Shown here piece by piece: positions 35,450 through 44,621 of a DNA stretch of 64,000 bases. This DNA is from an endosymbiont of Escarpia spicata. Its GTDB lineage: Bacteria > Pseudomonadota > Gammaproteobacteria > Chromatiales > Chromatiaceae. Position numbers and translations under genes: made by a program. Location: assembly GCA_003349915.1 (NCBI GenBank), contig QFXE01000006.1:1-64000 (forward strand), read 5' to 3'. The first letter of the stretch is position 1. The number at the start of each line of letters is the position of its first letter. The notes below the pieces were generated by a model, which worked only from the letters and a program-made list of their open reading frames with translations, was not told the DNA's origin and did not search any database.

Positions 35450-38400
35450 ATGACTCACATAGGATATCAGTCGCGGTCAGTCTTCAGTGTTCGGGAGCGG
35501 GTGCTGCTGTGGTTGATAGGTATTACTCTGTGTCTGGCTGCCGGTGTCGTCTCGGTATTTGTGGACTTATCCAAGGCGGAACGTGAATTCACGAAACAAG
35601 CTTCACACATTCAGGAAGTATTGTCGCGGCGTATAGGGTCGCTGGAAGTAGTCCTCACTGCTTTGGTTGGACTGCATCAGGCGAGTGATGAAGTGGCCGA
35701 CGTACAGTTTTCCACCTTTTCAGAAGAACTGCTTGGCCCATATCCGTATATCCGCTCAGTTTTATCGTTGCGTAGGGTAAGCGCTTCGGAACGGCCTCTG
35801 CTTGAGCAGATGAAGCAGGATAGTGGGTATTTCCAGTTCCAAATCAGCGAGCTTGCAGAGCAGGGCAAATTAAGACCGGCGGGTGACCGCCCGGAATATC
35901 TCACTATTGATCAGATCGAGCCACTGACGCCAAAAATCAGCCAGCTATTGGGATATGATGCGCTGTCGAATCCAGAGCTGTCCGCAGCTATTGATGCTGC
36001 AGTCAGGACGGGACAGGTTGCAGCTTCCATGCCGACGCTGCTGTTGCGTGGCAGCAAAGGACTCCTGGTATTTAAGGCCCGCTACCAGGGACGTTATCCT
36101 CCAAATACAGAGGGGGAGAGGCAGGATATGCTGGATGGTGCTATTGCTGTCGTGCTGGATACTGATGTCATTCTGAAAGGCATCATTCCCAGCCCAACTA
36201 GAGCGGATGTCTTTTTGCTCTACCCTGGCAGTGAATCGCTTGATCAGGTTACACGCCACAACATGGATGTGGAGAAAACAGATACCGTCAGCCTGCCCGC
36301 ATATCGCCCCGTTTTCAGCTATCGGCGAGTGCTTGATGTTTATGGACAGCCCGTCGTATTGAAAATCTCGCAACAGGCGGGCATGGAAAATATCACAGCT
36401 GGCTGGCTGCTGATGGCCATGTTGAGCCCTGTAGTCGTGATGCTGGCTATGACATGGGCTTGGCGAAACCAGCGCATTCGGCAGGATCAGGAGCAGGAGC
36501 TTGAAGAGACGATCCGCGATGATGAGCGACGCTTCAAATATGTAGTGGAAACAGCCTTTGATGCCGTAGTGATGACTGATCAGAATAGAAAGATCATCAC
36601 CTGGAATCGGCGGGCTGAACAGATGTTTGGCTGGCATAGTGAGGAAATGATCGGCATGCCGATGCCTCCGGGGTTGCTTCCAACAGAAAACTATTTAGAT
36701 AAGCTGACAGATCGCTCTGAATCCGATGAAGAGATGTTGATCAATGATCACATTGAAACCATAGCGCGGCACCGAGATGGAACGACATTCCCGGTTGAGA
36801 TGGCCATTTCAGTAGCCGCTCATGGAAAGTGTTATCAGCAGAGCGCATTTATTCGCGATATCCGCGTACGCAAGGCACAGGAAGAGAAATTGCAACAGGC
36901 CAAAGAGGCTGCAGAGGCAGGTAGTCGTGCCAAGAGTGAGTTTCTGGCCGTCATGAGTCATGAAATCCGTACCCCGATGAACGGGGTTCTGGGAATGACC
37001 GAACTGCTTCTCGATTCGGGATTGACGGGTTCTCAACGGCGTCATGCCGAGACTGCCCACACATCAGGTCAGATTCTGCTTGATGTCATCAATAATATCC
37101 TGGACTTCTCCAAGATTGAGGCAAATATGCTAAGGATAGCGCAGTCGCCCTTTGATCTGCAGGAGGTAGTTGAAGCCGTGCTGCAGATGGTGGCGGAGCA
37201 GGCCCGTGAAAAGCGTTTGGAGCTGTTTAGTGATATCCCGACTGGAATACACGGTAAAGTGATTGGCGATGGGCCTCGTCTGCGCCAGGTGTTGATCAAT
37301 CTGGTTGGGAATGCGGTTAAGTTTACGGAAAAGGGCGAAATTGTTGTTCGCGTCACTCCGTTGGAGGAAACCGACGACGAGATTCTTATTTTGTTCGAGG
37401 TGCAAGATAGCGGCATCGGTATCAGTGCAGATAAATTGGCTAGTGTATTTGATGTTTTCACCCAAGAGGACGGTTCTGTCACCCGCCAGTTCGGTGGTAC
37501 TGGGCTGGGTTTGACCATTTCAAGAAAGCTAGTCGCCCTGATGGGGGGTGAACTCGGCGTGGAGAGCGAAAAATACTACGGGTCGAGATTTCATTTCACA
37601 CTGCGCTTTGAAAAACAGGCTGGAGGTCGGGAGCCGGTAACCGCGTCGCTTGATCAGTTTGTGGGAACCAAAGTGCTTGTAGTGGATGACAATATGCCTA
37701 TCCGCAGTTTGCTGTTACGAAAGATCAATGAGTGGGATATGCAGGCGACCGGTGCAGATTGTGGCGACCGAGCGCTGCAGCTGTTGCAGGAAGCCGCCAC
37801 CGACGGCAAGCCCTATGCGCTGGCAATTCTTGATCGGATGATGCCGGGTATGGATGGGATCACCCTGGCACGAAAGATCAAGGCGGATCCGAAAACTGCA
37901 GATATTAAGCTCCTGATGTATTCGGCACTTCATGAGGAGGCTGACGGTGCAGCTTGGCGTGAGGCAGGGATCCAGGCATATTTGAGCAAACCCGCACGGC
38001 TTACAGAGTTGCGTGACCGGTTGTTGTCCCTCTTGGCGGATAATTCTTCCAAAAAGGAAGGGGTTGATGTGTTGCCTGCCAAACCAGCTGAAACCGCACA
38101 AAGTGGCTGGCGCATCCTTCTGGTTGAGGACAATCTGGTAAACCAGGAGGTGGCAAAGATCATGCTGGAACAGCTTGGCTGCCGAACAGATGTCGCAGAT
38201 AACGGGAAGGTTGCCCTTGAACGCGTGAAGCAGAAAAATTATGACCTGATTTTGATGGATTGCCATATGCCGGAGATGGATGGCTTTACAGCGACAACAG
38301 CGATTCGGAATCAGGAATCCGATGGTATCCACGTCCCTATCATTGCCTTGACTGCAGATGTACAGAAAGGTGTGCAGGAGCAATGCAGTATCGCCGGCAT

Positions 38401-38497
38401 GAATGATTATCTTAGCAAGCCATTTTCTCAGAACGCTTTACAGGCGGTAATGAAGGTATGGCTGACTGAGAAAGATAAAGAGACCGGCTTCGTATAA
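35450..38497 (+). CDS. hybrid sensor histidine kinase, CHASE-PAS-HisKA-HATPase-REC-REC
   Basis: The 1015-residue product has a membrane helix near residues 18-37, a periplasmic CHASE domain (about 75-240), a second helix (about 318-340) and a PAS domain (360-470). HisKA has phospho-acceptor His504 ('FLAVMSHEIRTPMNG'), HATPase has 'QDSGIGI' and 'FGGTGLGLTI', and two receiver domains follow ('LAILDRMMPGMDG' and 'LILMDCHMPEMDG'). No Hpt domain or DNA-binding regulator is adjacent, so phosphotransfer must go to an unlinked partner. CHASE domains bind small extracellular ligands; the binding protein upstream is a likely partner. Confidence 0.93.
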   Translation: MTHIGYQSRSVFSVRERVLLWLIGITLCLAAGVVSVFVDLSKAEREFTKQASHIQEVLSRRIGSLEVVLTALVGLHQASDEVADVQFSTFSEELLGPYPYIRSVLSLRRVSASERPLLEQMKQDSGYFQFQISELAEQGKLRPAGDRPEYLTIDQIEPLTPKISQLLGYDALSNPELSAAIDAAVRTGQVAASMPTLLLRGSKGLLVFKARYQGRYPPNTEGERQDMLDGAIAVVLDTDVILKGIIPSPTRADVFLLYPGSESLDQVTRHNMDVEKTDTVSLPAYRPVFSYRRVLDVYGQPVVLKISQQAGMENITAGWLLMAMLSPVVVMLAMTWAWRNQRIRQDQEQELEETIRDDERRFKYVVETAFDAVVMTDQNRKIITWNRRAEQMFGWHSEEMIGMPMPPGLLPTENYLDKLTDRSESDEEMLINDHIETIARHRDGTTFPVEMAISVAAHGKCYQQSAFIRDIRVRKAQEEKLQQAKEAAEAGSRAKSEFLAVMSHEIRTPMNGVLGMTELLLDSGLTGSQRRHAETAHTSGQILLDVINNILDFSKIEANMLRIAQSPFDLQEVVEAVLQMVAEQAREKRLELFSDIPTGIHGKVIGDGPRLRQVLINLVGNAVKFTEKGEIVVRVTPLEETDDEILILFEVQDSGIGISADKLASVFDVFTQEDGSVTRQFGGTGLGLTISRKLVALMGGELGVESEKYYGSRFHFTLRFEKQAGGREPVTASLDQFVGTKVLVVDDNMPIRSLLLRKINEWDMQATGADCGDRALQLLQEAATDGKPYALAILDRMMPGMDGITLARKIKADPKTADIKLLMYSALHEEADGAAWREAGIQAYLSKPARLTELRDRLLSLLADNSSKKEGVDVLPAKPAETAQSGWRILLVEDNLVNQEVAKIMLEQLGCRTDVADNGKVALERVKQKNYDLILMDCHMPEMDGFTATTAIRNQESDGIHVPIIALTADVQKGVQEQCSIAGMNDYLSKPFSQNALQAVMKVWLTEKDKETGFV

Positions 38498-38515
38498 CGT
38501 ACAAGGAACGTATAC

Positions 38516-39832
38516 CTACTTTAACCAGAGCTCAACCCGACGATTTTTTGCCTGCCCCAATTCGGACTCATTGGATGCCACTGGAACAGCGTTGCCATAA
38601 CCACGACTGGTCACTACCCAAACCCCCTTTTCCCTCAAGTATTTTCCAACCTGATCAGCTCGCCGGACTGAGCGATTGTAGTTGACCATCGGTATGCCAT
38701 CCGGTTTTTGCTCGGTGAAGCCGAAAAGCAGGATTCCACTCTTCAGTTTGTTTCTCTCATCCAAATAGCGGTAGATACGGTCAGCATCCCGTTTTGCCTT
38801 GTTGTCCAGGAAGACTGTACTTTCAGAAAATCGCATATTGACGGAGAGCCGTTTCGTACCCTGCGCAAGTTTCCTCAACTCTTCCGGATACTGTTTGCCC
38901 AGTTCAAATGTGCTGGCGAACACTTTCTGTGAAACGAAGCCTACCTTTTCTATCACCTCCTGAGCGGCATCGGAACGTGCATATTCGGTGAATTGATGCG
39001 CCAGCGAATTGGCGTCGCCCGAGTTGGGTAGATAGAGGTAGAGTCGGCGAGACAATGCATAGTCTTCAGTTGCGACTGAGAAATTCTTGGGTTCAATGGC
39101 CGGCGCCTTCCCATCGGATATCGCCAGGGCCTTGGATTGTAGAATGTGGGGCAAGCCGACAAAGCCTATTCCCTCTTTGTCCGCCGCAACGCTGTTGGAA
39201 AGGTCGGTATTATCCACAAAGCGTTTTGCTTTTTTTGACAATGGGGTCTTTTTCCCCAAGACCAGGCTACGGAAGACATCAAATGTTCCGGATTGGTCAT
39301 CCCTGGCATACAGATGGATAGCGCCCGGTGCTCTTCCCAGCATTTTCCAGTCGGTTATTTTTCCGGCAAAGATGTCCCGAATCTGGGATTTTTTGAGGGT
39401 CGAGAGGGAATTCTCAGGATGCACGATAACCGCTATGCCATCCAGTGCAATGACATGTTCATTCTCCAGTGCAGTCATATTTCCAAGTGGCGCGAGCGCC
39501 TGGATCTCTTTCTCTTTGATACGCCGCGACGACATGGCCAGATCCGCCTGGCCACCTTTCAGCCCTTTAAAACCGGTACTAGAGCCCTTGGCGATAATCT
39601 CGACCCGTATGCTGTCGCCATTGGCTGCTTCCGCTTGTACGGTGCTTTCCTCTTCCCGTTGTGAAACTTGGATAGACTGATAGCCATTGGTTTTCAACCA
39701 GGCCTTGATCAGTTCGGGGGCGAGTTGGGCACCGACAGTATTTGATCCATGGATACGCAGTGACAGACTTTTGACCTCAGCATTAAACAACGAGAACAAA
39801 AGTATAAGTAGAACTAATAACCGAAAATGCAT
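38516..39832 (-). CDS. PstS-like binding protein fused to an OmpA peptidoglycan-binding domain
   Basis: The 438-residue product has a signal peptide (about residues 1-22) and a PstS-type phosphate-binding-like domain (about 23-290). This has 'LRIHGSNTVGAQLAPELI', 'IIAKGSSTGFKGLKGGQADLAMSSR' and 'RDDQSGTFDVFRSL'. A C-terminal OmpA domain (about 305-438, 'NYNRSVRRADQVGKYL', 'RGYGNAVPVASNESE', 'AKNRRVELWL') follows. The fusion would hold the binding lobe near peptidoglycan, so the protein is more likely a scaffold or sensor than a diffusing transport component. It is convergent with the hybrid kinase gene. Confidence 0.87.
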   Translation of the reverse strand: MHFRLLVLLILLFSLFNAEVKSLSLRIHGSNTVGAQLAPELIKAWLKTNGYQSIQVSQREEESTVQAEAANGDSIRVEIIAKGSSTGFKGLKGGQADLAMSSRRIKEKEIQALAPLGNMTALENEHVIALDGIAVIVHPENSLSTLKKSQIRDIFAGKITDWKMLGRAPGAIHLYARDDQSGTFDVFRSLVLGKKTPLSKKAKRFVDNTDLSNSVAADKEGIGFVGLPHILQSKALAISDGKAPAIEPKNFSVATEDYALSRRLYLYLPNSGDANSLAHQFTEYARSDAAQEVIEKVGFVSQKVFASTFELGKQYPEELRKLAQGTKRLSVNMRFSESTVFLDNKAKRDADRIYRYLDERNKLKSGILLFGFTEQKPDGIPMVNYNRSVRRADQVGKYLREKGVWVVTSRGYGNAVPVASNESELGQAKNRRVELWLK

Positions 39833-40091
39833 AAATTCTCCTTTTAATCAAACTGTTGCGTATTACTAGCGCCCAGCATATTCCAGCAAAATCATTTTGA
39901 CGGAATATAGAACGATACCAGAACATCGATATCCAGACGATTATGTGGCTATCGCAGTCCACGGTTTATGGGGGATAGATCACGGTTTCCTCCCAGTTCC
40001 AGAGGCAAATTGCTGCTGCGCTGGTGTGGCTGGGCAAAACAGTGCCAAGCTACAGGGATGAAGCAATCAGTGCCAGAGCCCAAAAAGAGGA
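39833..40091. other. intergenic region with a dispersed GGGGA..GA.CACGGTTTCC motif
   Basis: No gene. The motif at 39969-39990 (GGGGATAGATCACGGTTTCC core) belongs to the short family also seen at 44535, 44574 and 45265. The rest shows no clear feature. Confidence 0.45.
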
Positions 40092-41486
40092 TCAGTCGGC
40101 AATCTCAATGATTCTACTTGCCTTTGCCATCAGTACGCTGTCAGCTGGAGCGATTCCGAGGCGTGTCACGAATCCGGGGGGATAACGGAGATATCGAAGT
40201 GCCACTTCGGCTTCCAGGCTACCCGATGCGTCAGCCGGCAGGGTGAAGCGAAACATTTCGCGGCGTACTTCGCCGGCCTTCAGCCGATTATCGAAGACCT
40301 TGTCCGCAGCCTCCCAGTTATTGAGTGTCTGCTGACCCTCCGAGTCCACGACAATCGCCCGGTAGAGCCGGCTGCCATCCGCGATCTCTGTGCCAAGCAA
40401 CGCTGCATCGGTGGGGTTCAGCCCGGCTACATCCCAGCGGGTACGCGCATTAGGCTTTGCCTTAAGCTGCCACTCCTGCCCCGAACTCCGCATCCTGAGC
40501 CTGACATCCAACCACGCCAGACGCAATTCGATGGCTCCGGTGGGCATGCTGTGGCCCGCCTCGCTGTTGTCCAGTTCGACGCCGACAAATATCGTTTGGC
40601 TTGGCTTGGCTTTTCCCGGGAAGCTTTGAACTCGTAATTTGACGGCCCCTTCGAGCTGACTTTTTACATTCGCGCCGGGGAACCGGTGGCTAAACACCTG
40701 TTCCCGCACTGGTGGTGAGATGAGCGTACCGGCTGCGACGGTTCCCGTCTCAAAGACGGGACTTCCCGCAATCAAGCGGCCAGCGGCACTCATATGACAA
40801 TCCTGGCACTCGATGCCATTCCTCGACCAGTAGCTAGTCTTCCATTCACTGTAAGTGGTGTGTATTTGCACGCCTTGCCCATTGGTCGCTTCGTGGCAGA
40901 CGGCACAGGCCTCGCTCTTGCGTTGAAACGGTGAGTATTCACGGTGCCAATCTGACGCGAACTTCAGGGGGCCATACTTGATTGGGCCGGGCGATGGGAT
41001 GTAATTGGCATTACCCGGCGCCAAACCCATATGGCCAATAGTGGTATGACAAAAGTCGCAGGTCACTCCGGGCGGACTCTCACCCAGACTGTCGCGGGCA
41101 GGCAAACGCTGCTCCTGAGTCAAAAAGGTGGTGGGCGAATGGCAGGCCAGGCATGAGCCTGCTTTATGTGCGGTATCGGGGTCTCCCGCTACTTGGGGAA
41201 GCAGCACGTTGTAGACCTGATTCTGGAAAACCGGATTCGCGAATGCTCTGGCGTGCATCGATTGCTCGAATTGGTTGTACAAATGTGCATGGCAGTTCGA
41301 ACAGACCTTTGAAGACTCATAGGCTCCTGTTTTAATCAGATTAACCGCACCAGCTTGACCGGCTTTCGCCACCGGGGCCAGAAACACTGCCGCCATGAAG
41401 GTGATGAACGTGGCACGAAGCAGATTAGACGCTATTTCGCGGATTGACCAAGCGCTGTTTCTGTAAAATCGATATCTGGCCACCAT
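40092..41486 (-). CDS. exported pentahaem cytochrome c
   Basis: The 464-residue product has a hydrophobic signal/anchor (about residues 25-42) and five CxxCH haem-binding motifs at residues 62-66, 112-116, 143-147, 194-198 and 227-231, followed by a haem-free C-terminal domain of about 230 residues rich in beta strands. The layout resembles cytochrome c554-type and related multihaem proteins; a specific reaction cannot be assigned. It probably works in periplasmic electron transfer. No quinol dehydrogenase or maturation gene is beside it. Divergent from the Mut7-C gene. Confidence 0.88.
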   Translation of the reverse strand: MVARYRFYRNSAWSIREIASNLLRATFITFMAAVFLAPVAKAGQAGAVNLIKTGAYESSKVCSNCHAHLYNQFEQSMHARAFANPVFQNQVYNVLLPQVAGDPDTAHKAGSCLACHSPTTFLTQEQRLPARDSLGESPPGVTCDFCHTTIGHMGLAPGNANYIPSPGPIKYGPLKFASDWHREYSPFQRKSEACAVCHEATNGQGVQIHTTYSEWKTSYWSRNGIECQDCHMSAAGRLIAGSPVFETGTVAAGTLISPPVREQVFSHRFPGANVKSQLEGAVKLRVQSFPGKAKPSQTIFVGVELDNSEAGHSMPTGAIELRLAWLDVRLRMRSSGQEWQLKAKPNARTRWDVAGLNPTDAALLGTEIADGSRLYRAIVVDSEGQQTLNNWEAADKVFDNRLKAGEVRREMFRFTLPADASGSLEAEVALRYLRYPPGFVTRLGIAPADSVLMAKASRIIEIAD

Positions 41487-41641
41487 TACCTCTACTAGAT
41501 TTTTCCATCGAATCTTTTTATTGTAGTAGTTCGAGGCGGAATAAGGGGACGGATTTATTTGAAGCCTTCTCCAATGAAAAATTAATCCTCTTTTCTCGTC
41601 TCTTTTTCTTGCTTGTTACCTCCCGGGGCTATTGTGAGGGT

Positions 41642-42397
41642 ATGGCCGACAACCACGCTACGTTTCGCTTTTACGAAGAACTCAATGACTTTCTCCCCCA
41701 AGCGAAGAGAAAGAGAGAGATCGGTTACCCATTCCACGATCATCCGGGGATCAAAGATTCCATTGAGGCATTAGGTGTTCCCCATAGTGAAGTGGATCTG
41801 ATTATCGTCAACGGGCAATCGGTAGGGTTTGATTACCCACTACAGGATGGTGATCGCGTAGCCATCTATCCGATGTTTGAGTCCCTTGATATCACCCCTC
41901 TGTTGCGATTGCGTCCGCAACCGTTGAGGGTGGTTCGCTTTGTTGTAGATGTGAATCTGGGCAAATTGGCTCGAATGCTTCGCTGGTTGGGATTTGATAC
42001 CCTCTATCGCAATGACTACCAAGATCGGGAGGTCGTTGATATATCCGTCAATCAGCAGCGTATCATCCTCACGCGCGATCGGCGATTGCTCCGTGCCAAA
42101 GCAGTGACACACGGTTATTGGGTGCGCGAGGTAGATCCGGAGCGTCAGATCAAGGAGATACTCACGCGCTTCGATCTGCGTCGGCAAATCATACCTTATG
42201 CCCGTTGCCAGGAGTGCAATGGCTTGGTCGGCGTCATCGACAAGGCTGTGGTGCTTTCTCAGCTTGAGCCCAAGACCATCCGCTATTACAACAAATTTTA
42301 CCAATGTGCAGATTGCGGAAAGGTGTATTGGAAGGGATCACACTATTCTCATATGCAGGCGAAATTACTGCACCTTCTGGAAGATGCGAAGTTATAA
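41642..42397 (+). CDS. Mut7-C RNase-domain protein with N-terminal ubiquitin-like domain
   Basis: From ATG 41642 the 251-residue product has a ubiquitin/MoaD-like domain (about residues 1-90, 'ATFRFYEELNDFLP', 'GDRVAIYPMFE'). A Mut7-C PIN-like nuclease domain follows ('RFVVDVNLGKLARMLRWLGFDTLYR', 'RIILTRDRRLL') and a C-terminal zinc ribbon ('CQECNGL', 'CADCGKVYW'). The acidic residues of the PIN-like fold (Asp in 'VDVN', 'TRDRRL') are present. The frame upstream to 41444 lacks similarity. The role is unknown; members are presumed RNases. Confidence 0.85.
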   Translation: MADNHATFRFYEELNDFLPQAKRKREIGYPFHDHPGIKDSIEALGVPHSEVDLIIVNGQSVGFDYPLQDGDRVAIYPMFESLDITPLLRLRPQPLRVVRFVVDVNLGKLARMLRWLGFDTLYRNDYQDREVVDISVNQQRIILTRDRRLLRAKAVTHGYWVREVDPERQIKEILTRFDLRRQIIPYARCQECNGLVGVIDKAVVLSQLEPKTIRYYNKFYQCADCGKVYWKGSHYSHMQAKLLHLLEDAKL

Positions 42398-42498
42398 GGA
42401 GGCGCCATCTGCATCGAATGCACTTCAATGATGATGAAAAGGTATACTGTCCCCAGGTAACCAGGTAAAGACCTTCACAGGATATTCAGGTTAATGTG

Positions 42499-42966
42499 AT
42501 GAAAAGATTTGTCGATCTGTTGAACGAGTGCCTTCCTGAAGTGGAGGAGATATACCCTTGGGATCTGGATGATCAGATGAAGGAAGGGCTTGATCTGCTG
42601 GTTGTTGACGTACGTGAACTCTATGAGTTCGACGTGATGCATATCGAGGATTCCATTAATGTTCCTCGGGGAATACTTGAGTCTGCTGCCGAGTGGGATT
42701 ACGAGGAGACAGAACCAGATTTGGTGCAGGCACGTGACCGTTACGTGGTTGTCGCCTGTCGTTCAGGCAATCGAAGTCTGTTGGCAGCCAGAACGCTTTC
42801 CTTTATGGGTTTTAAAAATGTTGTTAACCTGAAGACGGGGCTGCGCGGTTGGAATGACTACGAGTTGCCCCTGGTGGACCAGACCTATCTGCCGGTGACT
42901 ATCGAGGAAGGCGATGCCTACCTGGCCAACAAGGTTCTTCCTGAACAACGGCGGCCGAAAGAGTAG
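42499..42966 (+). CDS. cytoplasmic rhodanese-like sulphurtransferase
   Basis: A 155-residue single rhodanese domain with 'LLVVDVRELYEFDVMHIEDSINVP' and active-site Cys in 'VVACRSGNRSLLAA', then 'LKTGLRGWNDYELPL'. No signal peptide. ATG 42499 is used; GTG 42496 is adjacent. It is the second rhodanese of the window and differs from the exported one. It may be involved in sulphane-sulphur handling. Confidence 0.87.
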   Translation: MKRFVDLLNECLPEVEEIYPWDLDDQMKEGLDLLVVDVRELYEFDVMHIEDSINVPRGILESAAEWDYEETEPDLVQARDRYVVVACRSGNRSLLAARTLSFMGFKNVVNLKTGLRGWNDYELPLVDQTYLPVTIEEGDAYLANKVLPEQRRPKE

Positions 42967-43000
42967 CAGTGTTTTCCAGCCCACTTTGCAAGTGGAGAGT

Positions 43001-43753
43001 TTAATTGCCCAGTGAAATCCACAAACCAACAGGCGTATACGAGGTAGTTCCGAGAGAAGCCCAGTTGTGCAACTTGCCATCCCCAGGATCCATGTACAAC
43101 CCGTTTTCTCCAAGCGCCAGCCAATGGAATCCACCCCCACCATTGTCCACACAGATTGCCTGACAGACACTTGCTGCTGCAGGCGAAAACACGCCTTCCT
43201 TCCCGCCAGCGCCTAACGTCTGGCAGGCCGACTGTTCATTCTTGAAAAGTGCACCGAAGATAGGATGACTAAGAAGAGGGCATCCCTTCATGAAACCGAC
43301 GGTTGGTTTCAGCCCGAACTCCGCTGCCACGTCTTCGTTTAACACCTTGAATACCCACGATGTCGATGCTTCGCCTCTAACACTGTTGACTGACGTTAAC
43401 GCATCGAAGGGACCAGAGCCACTGAAGGGATAGTCATCAGCCTCGGCATCCAGGTTAAATCCATTCGTGCCAGTGGTCGAACCAGACCCATTCGCATCGA
43501 TAACATAATTCTCATTCTCGGAAGGGCTGTAATAAAACTCAGTATAAGAGACAGAGGCACCACTACCCAGCAATGATCCCGTCGCACTGTCTGTGTGGAT
43601 AGCCGTACCGGATGTGGATTCAGTCTCTACGTAATAACTGACATCTAGGCTCTCCGATAATACCTGGATAATGGGGGTTGCCTGGGTTTGTGCTACAAGA
43701 CCAAGCAACAAACTCATTGTAAGGAACATTGATTTGGGGATAAAAGATTTCAT
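43001..43753 (-). CDS. secreted protein with a His...Asp motif, function unknown
   Basis: The 250-residue product starts after GAGGAGG and has a signal peptide (residues 1-26, 'LLLGLVAQTQA'). A Ser/Thr/Gly-rich middle resembles surface proteins. The C-terminal part contains several cysteines and 'GGGFHWLALGENGLYMDPGDGK', a His followed after about a dozen residues by Asp-Pro, as in some papain-like or bacteriocin-type peptidases. A catalytic Cys candidate is not clear. It lacks a PEP-CTERM tail although its two upstream minus-strand neighbours carry one. Confidence 0.65.
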   Translation of the reverse strand: MKSFIPKSMFLTMSLLLGLVAQTQATPIIQVLSESLDVSYYVETESTSGTAIHTDSATGSLLGSGASVSYTEFYYSPSENENYVIDANGSGSTTGTNGFNLDAEADDYPFSGSGPFDALTSVNSVRGEASTSWVFKVLNEDVAAEFGLKPTVGFMKGCPLLSHPIFGALFKNEQSACQTLGAGGKEGVFSPAAASVCQAICVDNGGGGFHWLALGENGLYMDPGDGKLHNWASLGTTSYTPVGLWISLGN

Positions 43754-43798
43754 TTATAAATCCTCCTCGGTTCAGGGGCCAGCGATAAGGGACACCTG

Positions 43799-44494
43799 TT
43801 ATTTATCACTTCCTTCTGAAAAATAAATCTGTCCTTTTGTCCCTTTACGTCGTGCGAAACCCAGACCAGCAAAGCCAATTGCTAGCAAGGCGAGAGATGT
43901 GGGTTCAGGGACGGTCGATGGTCGGTAGAGCGCGCTAGCCATCGTATTACCGTGCGAGTCCCGGGTAACAGAGAGTTGGGAGAGGTCTACGTAATCCTGT
44001 GTAGTGCTGTTTCCACCCGGCACGTCATAGATGAGGGCTGCCCACTGGTGGTCTGGGCTTGGACTATCCAGTGTCATAATGCGGGACCAGCCGTCTCCCA
44101 CTGGACAGCCGTTAGCGCGGCAGTGCAAATCTCCCCAAAATGGCGCGAGGTAATCGAACACACCATTGTTAGCGGCTGACCAACCGGTGTAAGAGCCACT
44201 CCCACCGGCTGAGTCAAAAAGGGTCGCCAAGAGAGAGCGGCTTGCGAAACTAAATCCCTCGAACATGCCACCAGCCCCGAGTTGTACTGACACTTGATTG
44301 TAAGTCATTCCGCTAGTAGCTGTGAGGTCTAACCACTCGAGGCCGCTATCATCAACAGTGATGAGTTCGTCGCCTACGGATTTCCAGTCGGTGCTTAACA
44401 GTGAGGCGTCGGCGGTAGTGGTAGCCAGGGTAAATAAGCCTAAGCAGAGGGTTAGGGCTGATTTTATCATTCGGGCCATTTCGTTAATTCTCAT
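43799..44494 (-). CDS. PEP-CTERM sorted surface protein
   Basis: The 231-residue product has a signal peptide (about residues 10-31), a DUF-like secreted body with 'VDDSGLEWLDLTATSGMTYNQV', and a PEP-CTERM tail 'VPEPTSLALLAIGFAGLGFARRK' near 193-215. The tail is followed by 16 further polar residues, a longer end than usual. Such proteins are cut and sorted by exosortase (EpsH), whose gene is not in this window. Confidence 0.85.
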   Translation of the reverse strand: MRINEMARMIKSALTLCLGLFTLATTTADASLLSTDWKSVGDELITVDDSGLEWLDLTATSGMTYNQVSVQLGAGGMFEGFSFASRSLLATLFDSAGGSGSYTGWSAANNGVFDYLAPFWGDLHCRANGCPVGDGWSRIMTLDSPSPDHQWAALIYDVPGGNSTTQDYVDLSQLSVTRDSHGNTMASALYRPSTVPEPTSLALLAIGFAGLGFARRKGTKGQIYFSEGSDK

Positions 44495-44534
44495 GGAAAA
44501 ATAGTTGCTACTTCTTCACTGCCTGAATCCAATA

Positions 44535-44595
44535 GGGGGACAGACAATGGTTTTTCCAAGGAAACCGGGGAGTGAGGGGACAGAACCATGGTCTG
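44535..44595. repeat. two copies of a dispersed GGGGACAGA..ATGG motif
   Basis: GGGGGACAGACAATGGTTTTTCC at 44535-44557 and GAGGGGACAGAACCATGGTCTG at 44574-44595 share GGGGACAGA and the ATGG/CCATGG core with the sites at 39969 and 45265. They lie between two PEP-CTERM genes. The second contains the palindrome ACCATGGT. Confidence 0.5.
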
Positions 44596-44621
44596 TATCC
44601 TATTGTCCGCTATCAATTTGT

